Shown in pieces: positions 38,731 through 46,922 of a stretch of 64,000 nt of DNA (position 1 is its first letter; each line of letters opens with the position of its first letter). This stretch comes from Pseudomonas lactucae (GTDB lineage: Bacteria; Pseudomonadota; Gammaproteobacteria; Pseudomonadales; Pseudomonadaceae), in contig NZ_JAFHKI010000115.1 in assembly GCF_016937615.1 (NCBI RefSeq), positions 1 to 64,000 on the forward strand. The letters run 5' to 3'. The position numbers were made by a program, and so were the translations under genes. The notes beneath the pieces are model-generated. The model saw only the letters and a list, made by a program, of their open reading frames with translations. It was not told the DNA's origin and did not search any database.

Positions 38731-39132
38731 ATGAAAAAGATCATTCTCCTGGGTCTCAGCGCCCTGCTCGGAGCCTGCCAATCCATGAGCCCTGCCCCGA
38801 AAGCCAGCCTTGACGGCGAAGTGTTCTACCTACAACGCATCGCCCTGCCACCGACGGCCATCTTGAGCATCACCCTGCAGGACGTCTCGCTGGCGGACGC
38901 CCCGGCCGTAACCCTGGCCGAACAGAAAGGCCCGGTCAAAGGCCAGGTGCCATTGCCGTTCCACCTCAGCTATGACCCGGCGCAGGTCAAGCCTGGCCAC
39001 AGTTATTCGGTGAGTGCTCGCATCGAACTGGAGGGCAAGCTACTGTTTATCACCACCGAGCGGCACACCGTGCAACTCAACGGCCAGGACCCTCAGCCTC
39101 TGCGTCTGCGCGTTGATGCCGCGGCCCACTGA
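38731..39132 (+). CDS. YbaY-type lipoprotein
   Basis: The 133-residue product starts MKKIILLGLSALLGACQSMS after AAGGAG. LLGAC is a lipobox, so Cys16 should be lipidated. The mature part (FYLQRIALPPTAILSITLQD; FHLSYDPAQVKPGHSYSVSA) resembles the YbaY/YscW-type beta-sandwich lipoprotein domain. The Ser after QxC suggests outer-membrane sorting. It probably forms a transcription unit with the next gene, 22 bp downstream. Confidence 0.82.
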   Translation: MKKIILLGLSALLGACQSMSPAPKASLDGEVFYLQRIALPPTAILSITLQDVSLADAPAVTLAEQKGPVKGQVPLPFHLSYDPAQVKPGHSYSVSARIELEGKLLFITTERHTVQLNGQDPQPLRLRVDAAAH

Positions 39133-39154
39133 ATTCGAACATAAGGAAGCCTCC

Positions 39155-39844
39155 ATGCTCCGTAACTCCCTTCGCCTGACCGCCCTGTGTGCCGGCCTGT
39201 TGCTCGGTGCCAACGCCATGGCCCTGGACCTTGGCAGCCTGTCCCAGGGCGATGCCAGCGGCGGTCTCAAGGACGCCCTCACCCAAGGCGCGCAGATCGC
39301 GGTTAAACAACTGGGCACCCCCGGCGGTTTCAGCAACAACCCCGAAGTGAAGATCGGCCTGCCGGGCAAACTCGGCAAAGTCGCCGACAAGCTGAAAATG
39401 TTCGGCATGGGTGACCAGGTCACACAGCTGGAAACCAGCATGAACAAGGCAGCGGAAACCGCCGTGACTCAGGCCCAGCCGATCCTGGTCAACGCTGTGA
39501 AGAACATGAGCGTGACCGACGCCAAGGGCATTCTCAGCGGTGGCCAGGATTCCGCCACCCAGTACCTGAACAAAAGCAGCCGTGAAGAAATTCGCGCCAA
39601 GTTCCTGCCTATCGTCAAGGCCGCCACCGACAAAGTCGGCGTGGCCCAGCAGTACAACGCCCTGGCCGGCAAGGCCGCGGCCTTTGGCGCGGTGGATGCC
39701 AAGAGCGCCAACGTTGAGAACTACGTGACCGAGCAGGCCCTGGATGGTTTGTTCAAGATGATTGCGCAGCAGGAAGAAACGATTCGCAGGAATCCAGCGG
39801 CTGCGGCTACCAGCTTGGCCAAGAAGGTGTTTGGCGCGCTGTAA
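39155..39844 (+). CDS. DUF4197 family exported protein
   Basis: The 229-residue product starts MLRNSLRLTALCAGLLLGAN after AAGGAAG, with a signal peptide likely cut after AMA. The mature helical protein (LDLGSLSQGDASGGLKDALT; VTDAKGILSGGQDSATQYLN) has the look of DUF4197 proteins, whose role is unknown. It follows the YbaY-like lipoprotein closely. Confidence 0.85.
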   Translation: MLRNSLRLTALCAGLLLGANAMALDLGSLSQGDASGGLKDALTQGAQIAVKQLGTPGGFSNNPEVKIGLPGKLGKVADKLKMFGMGDQVTQLETSMNKAAETAVTQAQPILVNAVKNMSVTDAKGILSGGQDSATQYLNKSSREEIRAKFLPIVKAATDKVGVAQQYNALAGKAAAFGAVDAKSANVENYVTEQALDGLFKMIAQQEETIRRNPAAAATSLAKKVFGAL

Positions 39845-39918
39845 CAACCTTCCGATCTGCCCTGCCCCCCACAAGCGCCTCGTATTCTCGAGGCGTTTGC
39901 GTAAAAAGAGCCTCAAAA

Positions 39919-40233
39919 TCAGTAATTTATTGCCGACTTCATGACAATCCTCAGCTCAACGGCTTTCATGTAGCAACACTTCGGAGGGGGCTCGGGATTG
40001 CACTCCTCAGGAGGTTTGGGCATGCAATACTCTGGAGGTTTGGGTTCGCAATACTCTGGAGGTTTGGGTTTGCAGTCCTCAGGAGGCTTGGGCCTGAAGC
40101 TCTCAAGGGGCTTGGGTTTGCAATACCCAGGACGCTTGGGCTTACAACGCTCAGGAGGCATGGGTTTACACTTTTCAGGAGGTTTTGGCCTGCAGGGCGG
40201 ACGCAGAAAAGCCTTCAAACTAGCTATACACAT
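39919..40233 (-). CDS. Cys/Pro/Lys octad-repeat small protein, unrecognised
   Basis: The 104-residue product starts MCIASLKAFLRPPCRPK, preceded by a perfect AAGGAG at 40240-40245 with 6-nt spacing. Residues 14-86 are nine periods of an 8-residue unit of consensus C-K-P-K-P-P-E-x, with Cys at 14, 22, 30, 38, 54, 62, 70, 78 and 86 (position 46 is Phe). A tail with CC and hydrophobic residues ends it. There is no clear signal peptide. The regular Cys spacing could bind metal or form disulfides, but no family is recognised. It lies alone between convergent DUF4197 and the co-directional RND permease gene. Confidence 0.65.
   Translation of the reverse strand: MCIASLKAFLRPPCRPKPPEKCKPMPPERCKPKRPGYCKPKPLESFRPKPPEDCKPKPPEYCEPKPPEYCMPKPPEECNPEPPPKCCYMKAVELRIVMKSAINY
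39976..40196. repeat. 24-bp tandem repeat array within a coding gene
   Basis: About nine degenerate copies of a 24-bp unit (plus-strand form GGAGGTTTGGGTTTGCAATA...) follow one another in frame. They encode the octad repeat of the 39919-40233 gene. Many third-position differences coexist with kept Pro, Lys and Cys codons, which suggests selection on the protein rather than very recent expansion. Confidence 0.85.
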
Positions 40234-40457
40234 GGCGAACTCCTTAAATTCATTCCAATCACTACTGTTTCTGCCGACGAGCAAGAGCAGTAGGTACCTG
40301 CCAACCAGGTAACATTGAGTGGCAATCAATAAGGAAAGGTTCCTAGCCCGCGTAGTGAGCTTCCTATCTCTCACATAGGAAGAGTGCTCATTCTGCCGCA
40401 TGCCAACGGTGACGGGCGCGTACTATCTACGCCCCGACAACCGAGATGACAGCCTGA

Positions 40458-43400
40458 TTATCCAGCCTCCTTTTTGACGCGAAACCACGCCGCATAAAGC
40501 GCCGGGAGAAAGAGCAAGGTCAATGCCGTAGCCACGATCAACCCTCCCATGATCGCCACGGCCATTGGCCCGAAGAACACACTGCGCGACAGCGGAATCA
40601 TCGCCAGCACCGCCGCCAGTGCCGTCAGAACAATCGGGCGAAAGCGTCGGACCGTAGCTTCGATAATTGCCTGCCAAGGTGCCAGGCCGGCCTTGATGTC
40701 TTGCTCGATCTGATCCACCAAAATCACCGAGTTACGCATGATCATTCCCGACAGCGCGATGGTACCAAGCATGGCGACGAAGCCGAAGGGTTGGTGGAAT
40801 ACCAGCAGGAACAGGGTCACGCCGATCAGCCCCAACGGTGCGGTGAGAAAGACCATCGCCGTGCGCGAAAAGCTGCGCAGTTGCAGCATCAGCAAGGTCA
40901 GCACCACCACGATAAACAGCGGCACGCCGGCCTTCACCGAGTTTTGCCCACGCGCTGAATCTTCAACCGTGCCACCCACTTCCAGCAGGTAGCCGTCCGG
41001 CAGTTCGGCTCGTACATCGGCGAGCGTCGGCAAGATCTGCTGCACGAGGGTCGCCGGCTGTTCCTTGCCGTAGATGTCGGCCCGCACATTCACCGTGGGC
41101 AAGCGATTGCGATGCCAGATGATGCCCTCTTCGAATCCATATTCGAGGGTGGCAATCTGCGACAGCGCGACGCTTTTGCCGTTATCCGTTGGCACCGCCA
41201 GGCTTGGCAGCAGCGACAACTCCGTGCGTTCGTGCACGGTGCCGCGCAGGAGAATTTCGATCAACTCGTTGTCCTCCCGGAATTGGCTGACGCTGGAGCC
41301 GGTGAGCGAACTCTGCAGGAATTTCGACAGGTTGGCAGTGCTCACACCCAGCGCCCTGGCGCGGTCCTGGTCGATATTCAGGTAGACGATTTTGCTCGGT
41401 TCTTCCCAGTCCAGGTGCACGTTGGCTACGTGGGCGTTTTCGCGAACCTTGGCCGCCACTTTCCGAGCCAGCGCGCGGACTTCTTCAATGTGCTCGCCGG
41501 TTACACGGAACTGCACCGGATAGCCCACGGGCGGACCGTTCTCCAGGCGGGTGACGCGCGCGCGCAGTTCGGGGAATTGTTCGTTGAGCGTTTCGATCAA
41601 CCAGAGGCGCAGGCTTTCGCGTTCTTCAATGGTCTTGGCCAGCACCACAAATTGCGCGAAGCTGGCCGCCGGCAACTGCTGGTCCAGCGGCAGGTAGAAA
41701 CGTGGCGAACCGGTGCCGACGTAGGCCACATAGTTGTCGATGCCCGCGTGCGCCTTGAGCAATCCTTCCAGGCGTTTGACCTGGTCGGCGGTGTTGCTCA
41801 GGGAGGCGCCTTCGGCCAGTTTCAGGTCGACCATCAACTCCAGGCGACCGGAAGCAGGGAAGAATTGTTGCGGCACAAAGCGGAACAACGCCACCGAGCC
41901 GATAAACAGCAACAGGGTCAACACGATCACGGTTTTGCGCCGACGCACGCACCACTCCACCAAACGCCTTACACGCTGGTAGAAAGGCGTGCCGTAGGGG
42001 TCAGGGCCGTCGGTGCCGTGTTTGGCCGCATGAATTTTCGCCAGGTCCGGCAGGAGTTTTTCCCCAAGGTAGGGCACAAACACCACGGCGGCGACCCATG
42101 AGGCGAGCAGTGCGATGGTCACTACCTGGAAGATCGAGCGGGTGTATTCGCCGGTGCTCGACTGCGCAGTGGCAATCGGCAGGAAGCCTGCGGCCGTGAT
42201 CAGCGTACCGGTGAGCATCGGAAACGCGGTGCTGGTCCAGGCGAAACTCGCAGCTTTGAGCCGGTCGTAGCCTTGCTCCATTTTGATCGCCATCATTTCA
42301 ACGGCGATGATCGCGTCGTCCACCAGCAACCCCAAGGCCAGGACCAAGGCGCCTAGAGAAATCTTGTGCAGGCCGATGCCGAGGTAATACATGGTGGCGA
42401 AGGTCATCGCCAGCACCAGCGGAATCGCCAGGGCCACCACCATACCGGTGCGTAAGCCAAGGGAGAAGAAGCTCACCAACAACACGATGGCCAGGGCCTC
42501 AGCCAGCACCTGGACGAATTCACCGACACTGGTTTTCACCGCTGCCGGCTGGTCAGACACCTTGCGCAGCTCCATGCCGGCCGGAAGATTCTTCTGCAAG
42601 CGTGCGAACTCGCCTTCAAGGGCCTTGCCCAGTACCAGAATGTCGCCGCCGTCGCGCATGGCCACGGCGAGGCCGATAGCATCTGCGCCCATGTAACGCA
42701 TGCGCGGGGCCGGTGGGTCGTTGAAACCACGGTGGATCTCAGCCACATCGCCGATACGGAAGGCGCGGTCGCCGACGCGAATCGGGAAGTTGCGAATTTC
42801 TTCCACCGTCTTGAAGTTGCCCGACACGCGCAGTTGCACACGCTCGCTCGGGGTCTCGAAGAAACCGGCGGTGGAGACCGCATTCTGTTCCTGCAACGCC
42901 TGCTGCACCGCCGCCAACGGCAAGCCGAGGGTGGCGAGCTTGAGGTTGGACAGTTCGATCCAGATCTTCTCGTCCTGTAGGCCAAGCAACTCGACCTTGC
43001 CCACATCCGGCACGCGTTGCAGTTGAATCTGGATGCGGTCGGCGTAGTCCTTGAGCACGGCGTAGTCGAATCCGTCGCCGGTCAGGGCGTAGATATTGCC
43101 GAACGTGGTGCCGAACTCATCGTTGAAAAACGGCCCCTGGATATCCGGCGGCAAGGTCTGGCGGATGTCGCTGATTTTCTTGCGCACCTGATACCACAGC
43201 TCGGGAATCTGCGCCGAACGCATCGAATCACGGGCAATAAAGGTGACCTGGGATTCACCAGGGCGGGAGAACGACACGATGCGTTCGTACTCACCGGTCT
43301 CCATGAGTTTTTTCTCGATTCGCTCGGTGACCTGGCGCGATACCTCCTGGGCCGTGGCCCCGGGCCAGTTGGTCTTGATCACCATAGCCTTGAAGGTAAA

Positions 43401-43523
43401 GGGCGGGTCTTCGCTTTGCCCCAGCTTGGTGTAGGACAAAGTGCCAACCACGGCCAGCAGGATCATCAGGAACAGTACGATCTGGCGATTACGCAACGCC
43501 CATTCGGAAAGATTGAAACCCAT
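40458..43523 (-). CDS. RND efflux transporter permease
   Basis: The 1021-residue inner-membrane pump is of the AcrB/MexB superfamily. The start MGFNLSEWALRNRQIVLFLM begins the first helix. Two large periplasmic domains are framed by 12 helices. The proton-relay pair lies in ALGLLVDDAIIAVEMMAIKM near residue 400. The sequence (QSEDPPFTFKAMVIKTNWPG) is nearer to TriC-like members than to MexB. The adaptor gene is immediately upstream and no outer membrane channel gene is adjacent, so an unlinked channel must be used. The substrate is unknown. Confidence 0.92.
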   Translation of the reverse strand: MGFNLSEWALRNRQIVLFLMILLAVVGTLSYTKLGQSEDPPFTFKAMVIKTNWPGATAQEVSRQVTERIEKKLMETGEYERIVSFSRPGESQVTFIARDSMRSAQIPELWYQVRKKISDIRQTLPPDIQGPFFNDEFGTTFGNIYALTGDGFDYAVLKDYADRIQIQLQRVPDVGKVELLGLQDEKIWIELSNLKLATLGLPLAAVQQALQEQNAVSTAGFFETPSERVQLRVSGNFKTVEEIRNFPIRVGDRAFRIGDVAEIHRGFNDPPAPRMRYMGADAIGLAVAMRDGGDILVLGKALEGEFARLQKNLPAGMELRKVSDQPAAVKTSVGEFVQVLAEALAIVLLVSFFSLGLRTGMVVALAIPLVLAMTFATMYYLGIGLHKISLGALVLALGLLVDDAIIAVEMMAIKMEQGYDRLKAASFAWTSTAFPMLTGTLITAAGFLPIATAQSSTGEYTRSIFQVVTIALLASWVAAVVFVPYLGEKLLPDLAKIHAAKHGTDGPDPYGTPFYQRVRRLVEWCVRRRKTVIVLTLLLFIGSVALFRFVPQQFFPASGRLELMVDLKLAEGASLSNTADQVKRLEGLLKAHAGIDNYVAYVGTGSPRFYLPLDQQLPAASFAQFVVLAKTIEERESLRLWLIETLNEQFPELRARVTRLENGPPVGYPVQFRVTGEHIEEVRALARKVAAKVRENAHVANVHLDWEEPSKIVYLNIDQDRARALGVSTANLSKFLQSSLTGSSVSQFREDNELIEILLRGTVHERTELSLLPSLAVPTDNGKSVALSQIATLEYGFEEGIIWHRNRLPTVNVRADIYGKEQPATLVQQILPTLADVRAELPDGYLLEVGGTVEDSARGQNSVKAGVPLFIVVVLTLLMLQLRSFSRTAMVFLTAPLGLIGVTLFLLVFHQPFGFVAMLGTIALSGMIMRNSVILVDQIEQDIKAGLAPWQAIIEATVRRFRPIVLTALAAVLAMIPLSRSVFFGPMAVAIMGGLIVATALTLLFLPALYAAWFRVKKEAG

Positions 43524-43528
43524 CGGGA

Positions 43529-44629
43529 CTACTCCTTGGCCGCCAGATTCACCAAACGGTTGGAGCGATCCACCGGGCGCACTTGCTGGCCCTCGTGGAG
43601 CACATGCACGCCTGCGGCGACCACCCAATCACTGGCGGTCAAGCCTTCCAGGACCGGCACGGTTTTTTCGCCGAAGGCGCCGATGCGCACCGGGATGCGT
43701 GTGAGGGTGTTGTCCGGCTTCACCCGCCAGACGTAGGACGCACCGTTCTCCGCACTCAGGGCAGACAGAGGCACCGACAATGGAATAACGCCGTCGGCCT
43801 GTATGAATACGCGCGCACTCTGGCCCAACTCGGCCGGCACCTTGCCACTGGTGAAGGCGACACGGGCCGCGAACGTGCGCGATTTGGGATCGGCGGCGGG
43901 TGACAGTTCACGGATGCGCCCGGCAAAACGCTGATCCGGCTGGCTCCACAACTCGACCGACACCGGCTGCCCGACCTTGAAGCGGCCAAACCCCTGTTCC
44001 GGCAAGCTGATCAGCACTTCGCGCTCGCCATCGGTGGCCAGGGCGAACACGGTTTGCCCGGCGGACACCACCTGGCCGACTTCCACCGCGCGCTTGGCGA
44101 CGACGCCGTCCTGGGGCGCACGCAATACGGCGTAACCGGCCTGGTTGCTGGCCACGTCGAACTCGGCCTTGATTTGCTTGAGGCGTGCTTCGCCTGCGCG
44201 GTAGAGATTCTCGGAATTGTCGTACTGGGAACGGCTGACCATCTGGCGGTCCATCAGGGTCTTGTAGCGATCACGCTCGGCGCGTACCAGGCTCAGGTTG
44301 GCCTCGGCTGCGGCCACCTGGGCGCGGGTGGCTTCCAATTGCAGGCGCACGTCCTGGGGATCGAGTTCCGCCAGAGCCTGGTTGGCCTTGACGCGCTCCC
44401 CCTCTTCCACCAGCCGCTTGCTGACTTTGCCGCCGATGCGAAAGGCCAGGTCCGGTTCATAGCGAGCGCGCACTTCTCCGGGGTAGCTGTCCGTCGACTG
44501 TGCCGATGGCTGCGGCTGCACCACCATGGCCGGGCGGACGCTGGTTTGGACCGCTTCGTCATGCCCGCAGGCGGCCAGCAGGAAGACCAAGCTGACAGGC
44601 AACGCAAGGGGCAGGAAAGTGCTGCGCAT
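43529..44629 (-). CDS. RND efflux periplasmic adaptor lipoprotein
   Basis: This 366-residue membrane fusion protein starts MRSTFLPLALPVSLVFLLAA with a lipobox ending at Cys21. A lipoyl half-motif (RIGGKVSKRLVEEGERVKAN), a coiled-coil hairpin (EATRAQVAAAEANLSLVRAE) and the second lipoyl half (LRAPQDGVVAKRAVEVGQVV) are in order. It stops 5 bp before the permease start, forming a two-gene operon controlled by the divergent TetR-type gene. Confidence 0.93.
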   Translation of the reverse strand: MRSTFLPLALPVSLVFLLAACGHDEAVQTSVRPAMVVQPQPSAQSTDSYPGEVRARYEPDLAFRIGGKVSKRLVEEGERVKANQALAELDPQDVRLQLEATRAQVAAAEANLSLVRAERDRYKTLMDRQMVSRSQYDNSENLYRAGEARLKQIKAEFDVASNQAGYAVLRAPQDGVVAKRAVEVGQVVSAGQTVFALATDGEREVLISLPEQGFGRFKVGQPVSVELWSQPDQRFAGRIRELSPAADPKSRTFAARVAFTSGKVPAELGQSARVFIQADGVIPLSVPLSALSAENGASYVWRVKPDNTLTRIPVRIGAFGEKTVPVLEGLTASDWVVAAGVHVLHEGQQVRPVDRSNRLVNLAAKE

Positions 44630-44666
44630 GCTGAAGGACCTTTCGCAAATGGAGCTAGGAATAATT

Positions 44667-44711
44667 ATACTGGTCAGTATGTTATTAATACCAAACTCAC
44701 CAGTCCAGTAT
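44667..44711. promoter_or_regulatory. Candidate TetR operator between efflux operon and regulator
   Basis: ATACTGGTCAGTAT (44667-44680) has 6-bp arms ATACTG / CAGTAT. A related half element, ACCAGTCCAGTAT, lies at 44699-44711. Both fall in the 93-bp AT-rich gap between the divergent starts, where a TetR-family protein would block both promoters. Confidence 0.6.
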
Positions 44712-44722
44712 TAAAGGTGAAA

Positions 44723-45376
44723 ATGTCCGACAATCCCGCCAACACCAATAGCCCTGGGCGTCCCAAGGACATGGCAAAACGCCAGGCAATCCTCGAAGCA
44801 GCCAAATTTCTGTTTTTGAGTAACGGTTACGCCAACACCAGCATGGATGCCGTGGCCTTGGAGGCCGGCGTATCAAAACTGACCGTCTATAGCCACTTCA
44901 CCGACAAAGAGACGCTGTTCACCGCCGCCGTCGTGGCCAAGTGCGAAGAACAGTTGCCGGTGATGTTCTTCGAGCTGCCCGCGGACGTGCCCGTGCACAC
45001 GGTGCTGTTGAACATCGCGCGGGGCTTTCATCGGCTGATTAATAGCGAAGAGTCGGTAAACCTGCATCGCCTGATGATGACCACCGGTAATCAGGACGCG
45101 AAATTGTCCCGTATCTTTTTCGAGGCCGGCCCCATGCGCATGCTGCAAGGCATGGAGCGCCTGCTCGGCAAGATCGACCAGAGCGGCACCCTGAGCATCG
45201 ACAAACCCTTCAGGGCCGCCGAACACTTTTTTTGTCTGCTCAAGGGTACGGCGAATTTCTGTTTGCTGTATGGCTGCGGCGGGCAACTGAGTGAAGAAGC
45301 CGCCGAAGCACACGTGCAGGAGGTGGTGGGGTTGTTTATGCGGGCGTATGGGAGAGGGGCAGTTGCAAGTGGTTAG
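44723..45376 (+). CDS. TetR/AcrR-family transcriptional regulator
   Basis: This 217-residue repressor starts MSDNPANTNSPGRPKDMAKR. The N-terminal helix-turn-helix spans about residues 20-65 (AILEAAKFLFLSNGYANTSM, then VALEAGVSKLTVYSHFTDKE). The C-terminal ligand domain is typical of efflux regulators. It is divergent from the RND pair, so it most likely represses them and itself. Its stop falls inside an AGCTGCAAGC-type intergenic repeat. Confidence 0.9.
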   Translation: MSDNPANTNSPGRPKDMAKRQAILEAAKFLFLSNGYANTSMDAVALEAGVSKLTVYSHFTDKETLFTAAVVAKCEEQLPVMFFELPADVPVHTVLLNIARGFHRLINSEESVNLHRLMMTTGNQDAKLSRIFFEAGPMRMLQGMERLLGKIDQSGTLSIDKPFRAAEHFFCLLKGTANFCLLYGCGGQLSEEAAEAHVQEVVGLFMRAYGRGAVASG

Positions 45377-45414
45377 CTGCAAGCGGCAAGTGTGCAGCGC
45401 ATTTGCTTGCAGCT
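45375..45414. repeat. AGCTGCAAGC/GCTTGCAGCT inverted repeat between convergent genes
   Basis: A perfect 10-bp inverted repeat (45375-45384 and 45405-45414) with further AGCTTGCAGC copies lies between the TetR stop and the rsmJ stop. It is related to the element at 35723-35764 and again sits between convergent genes, as expected of a bidirectional terminator. Confidence 0.75.
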
Positions 45415-45420
45415 TGCAGC

Positions 45421-46203
45421 TTAGAGCTTGAGCGCTTTTTTAGCATAGATGTCATAGCGGCTGGACTTGCCATCCAGCGCGTGGCTCGGCTTGGGCCCTT
45501 CGATGCACGGCGCCTTGCGCGGGCGCTTGACCACCACGCGGTGACTGGCCAGGGCCAGGGCGGCGGCGAGCAGAGCCGGTGCGTCCGGGTCGTCGCCCAC
45601 CAGGGGCCGGAACAGACGCATTTCCTTCTTCACCAGGGCAGTTTTCTCACGATGGGGGAACATCGGGTCCAGGTAGATCACCTGGGGCGGCTCACCTTCC
45701 CAATCGCGCATCACGTCGATGGAGTTGCCCTTGAGCAGCTTCATGCGCGCCACGATCGGCGCCACTTCAAAATCATCCGCAGCGCGTGCCAGGCCGTCTT
45801 CGAGCAGGGCGCCGATCAGTGGCTGGCGCTCGATCAGGCTCATCTCGCAACCCAGGCTGGCCAGCACGAACGCGTCCTTGCCCAGGCCCGCCGTCGCATC
45901 CAGCACCCGCGGACGCACACCTTGGGCCACGCCCACGGCCTTGGCGATCATCTGCCCGCTGCCGCCGCCGTATAGACGCCGGTGCGCGGCGCCGCCTTCA
46001 ACGAAGTCCACGCGAACCGGCCCTGGCGCATCCGGCCCGAGCTGCTGCAACTGCAGCCCGTGCTCGCCGACTTGCAGGGAAAAATCCGCATCCGCAAGCT
46101 GTAAAGGCAAGCCAAGCAGATGCGCCCAATAGTCGGCGCGGTCCTTGAAACCTTCGGCCAAAGCCTCGACCTGGATGCGGCTGGCCGCTGGATGTTCGCT
46201 CAT
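45421..46203 (-). CDS. rsmJ: 16S rRNA (guanine-N2) methyltransferase
   Basis: RsmJ (260 residues) methylates G1516 of 16S rRNA (E. coli numbering) using SAM. The SAM loop is LDATAGLGKDAFVLASLGCE near residue 101, and the catalytic-type motif YLDPMFPHREKTALVKKEM near 175. The ATG at 46203 is chosen; a TTG one codon earlier is possible. The ribosome-binding site is weak. Confidence 0.92.
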   Translation of the reverse strand: MSEHPAASRIQVEALAEGFKDRADYWAHLLGLPLQLADADFSLQVGEHGLQLQQLGPDAPGPVRVDFVEGGAAHRRLYGGGSGQMIAKAVGVAQGVRPRVLDATAGLGKDAFVLASLGCEMSLIERQPLIGALLEDGLARAADDFEVAPIVARMKLLKGNSIDVMRDWEGEPPQVIYLDPMFPHREKTALVKKEMRLFRPLVGDDPDAPALLAAALALASHRVVVKRPRKAPCIEGPKPSHALDGKSSRYDIYAKKALKL

Positions 46204-46299
46204 CAATCGCTACGCTCAAAAATATTAAGGATCGGCAAATACCGGCCGATAAAAACAACAGTCAGGTATTTTGCCAGAGCTGAGCGTCGACCGAAAAAA

Positions 46300-46919
46300 A
46301 TGTCAGACATTCTCCCCCTAACCATCGGTGTACTGCCGACCCACAACCACTACGGCCTGCGCAATACTCAAGCGCTGGCGGGGTGAGCCATGTGTGGCAG
46401 GACTTCTTCGCCCGGGCGCTGGCCGAGCAACTTGGCGACGCGCCGGACGCGCTCGCGGCTAAAGCAGCGGCTGTGGTGGATCCGGCGGTAGAACCCAGCG
46501 AAGGCGCCGACCTGCTGTCGCAGATCCTCACCCAGCGTGAATGCGATGTGAAAGACACCGAAATCGCCCCGCCTGAGCCATTGTTCCTGCCCATCGCCGA
46601 ATTCGACACCGAGTTGCTGCCACCGGCCGCCATTCCATTCCCGCAAGAAGAGATCGTCGCTCAGCAACGCCAGCAGAACTTTGAAAGCGCCTGGGTTCGC
46701 CCCATCGTGCTGACCGCCGGCCAGCCAGTGCCTGAGCCAGGCCCGGCGCCGCAGCCACGCCCGCTGCACTTGCCGATTGCCGAGTTCGAACTGGACCTGT
46801 TGCCACCGCCCGCCACGCCTTATCCAACCGAAGAGCTGCTGGCCCAACAGAAAGCCCTGGACTTCGATTATCACTGGGCACGCCCACTGATCACGCAGAA
46901 CCTGCGACTGGCCGCCTGA
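46300..46919 (+). CDS. Hypothetical protein, probably split by a one-base loss
   Basis: One frame starts MSDILPLTIGVLPTHNHYGL and ends at TGA 46384-46386 after NTQALAG. A second frame continues at once with VSHVWQDFFARALAEQLGDA to 46919. Adding one G in the GGGG run near 46380-46383 joins them as ALAGVSHVWQDFF, about 206 residues. The second half holds two similar segments, PLFLPIAEFDTELLPPAAIP and PLHLPIAEFELDLLPPPATP, about 63 residues apart, so the protein has an internal duplication. Function is unknown. If the frames are separate, only 46383-46919 (GTG start, no clear ribosome site) would be the gene. Confidence 0.6.
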
Positions 46920-46922
46920 CCC

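Noticed and set aside
39983..40201. CRISPR array
   Set aside because: The periodic 24-bp units are contiguous, without spacers, and lie in frame in a coding gene.
39998..40312. Plus-strand Gly-rich repeat frame opposite the octad-repeat gene
   Set aside because: It starts at a TTG inside the repeat with no ribosome site, while the minus-strand gene has a perfect AAGGAG.
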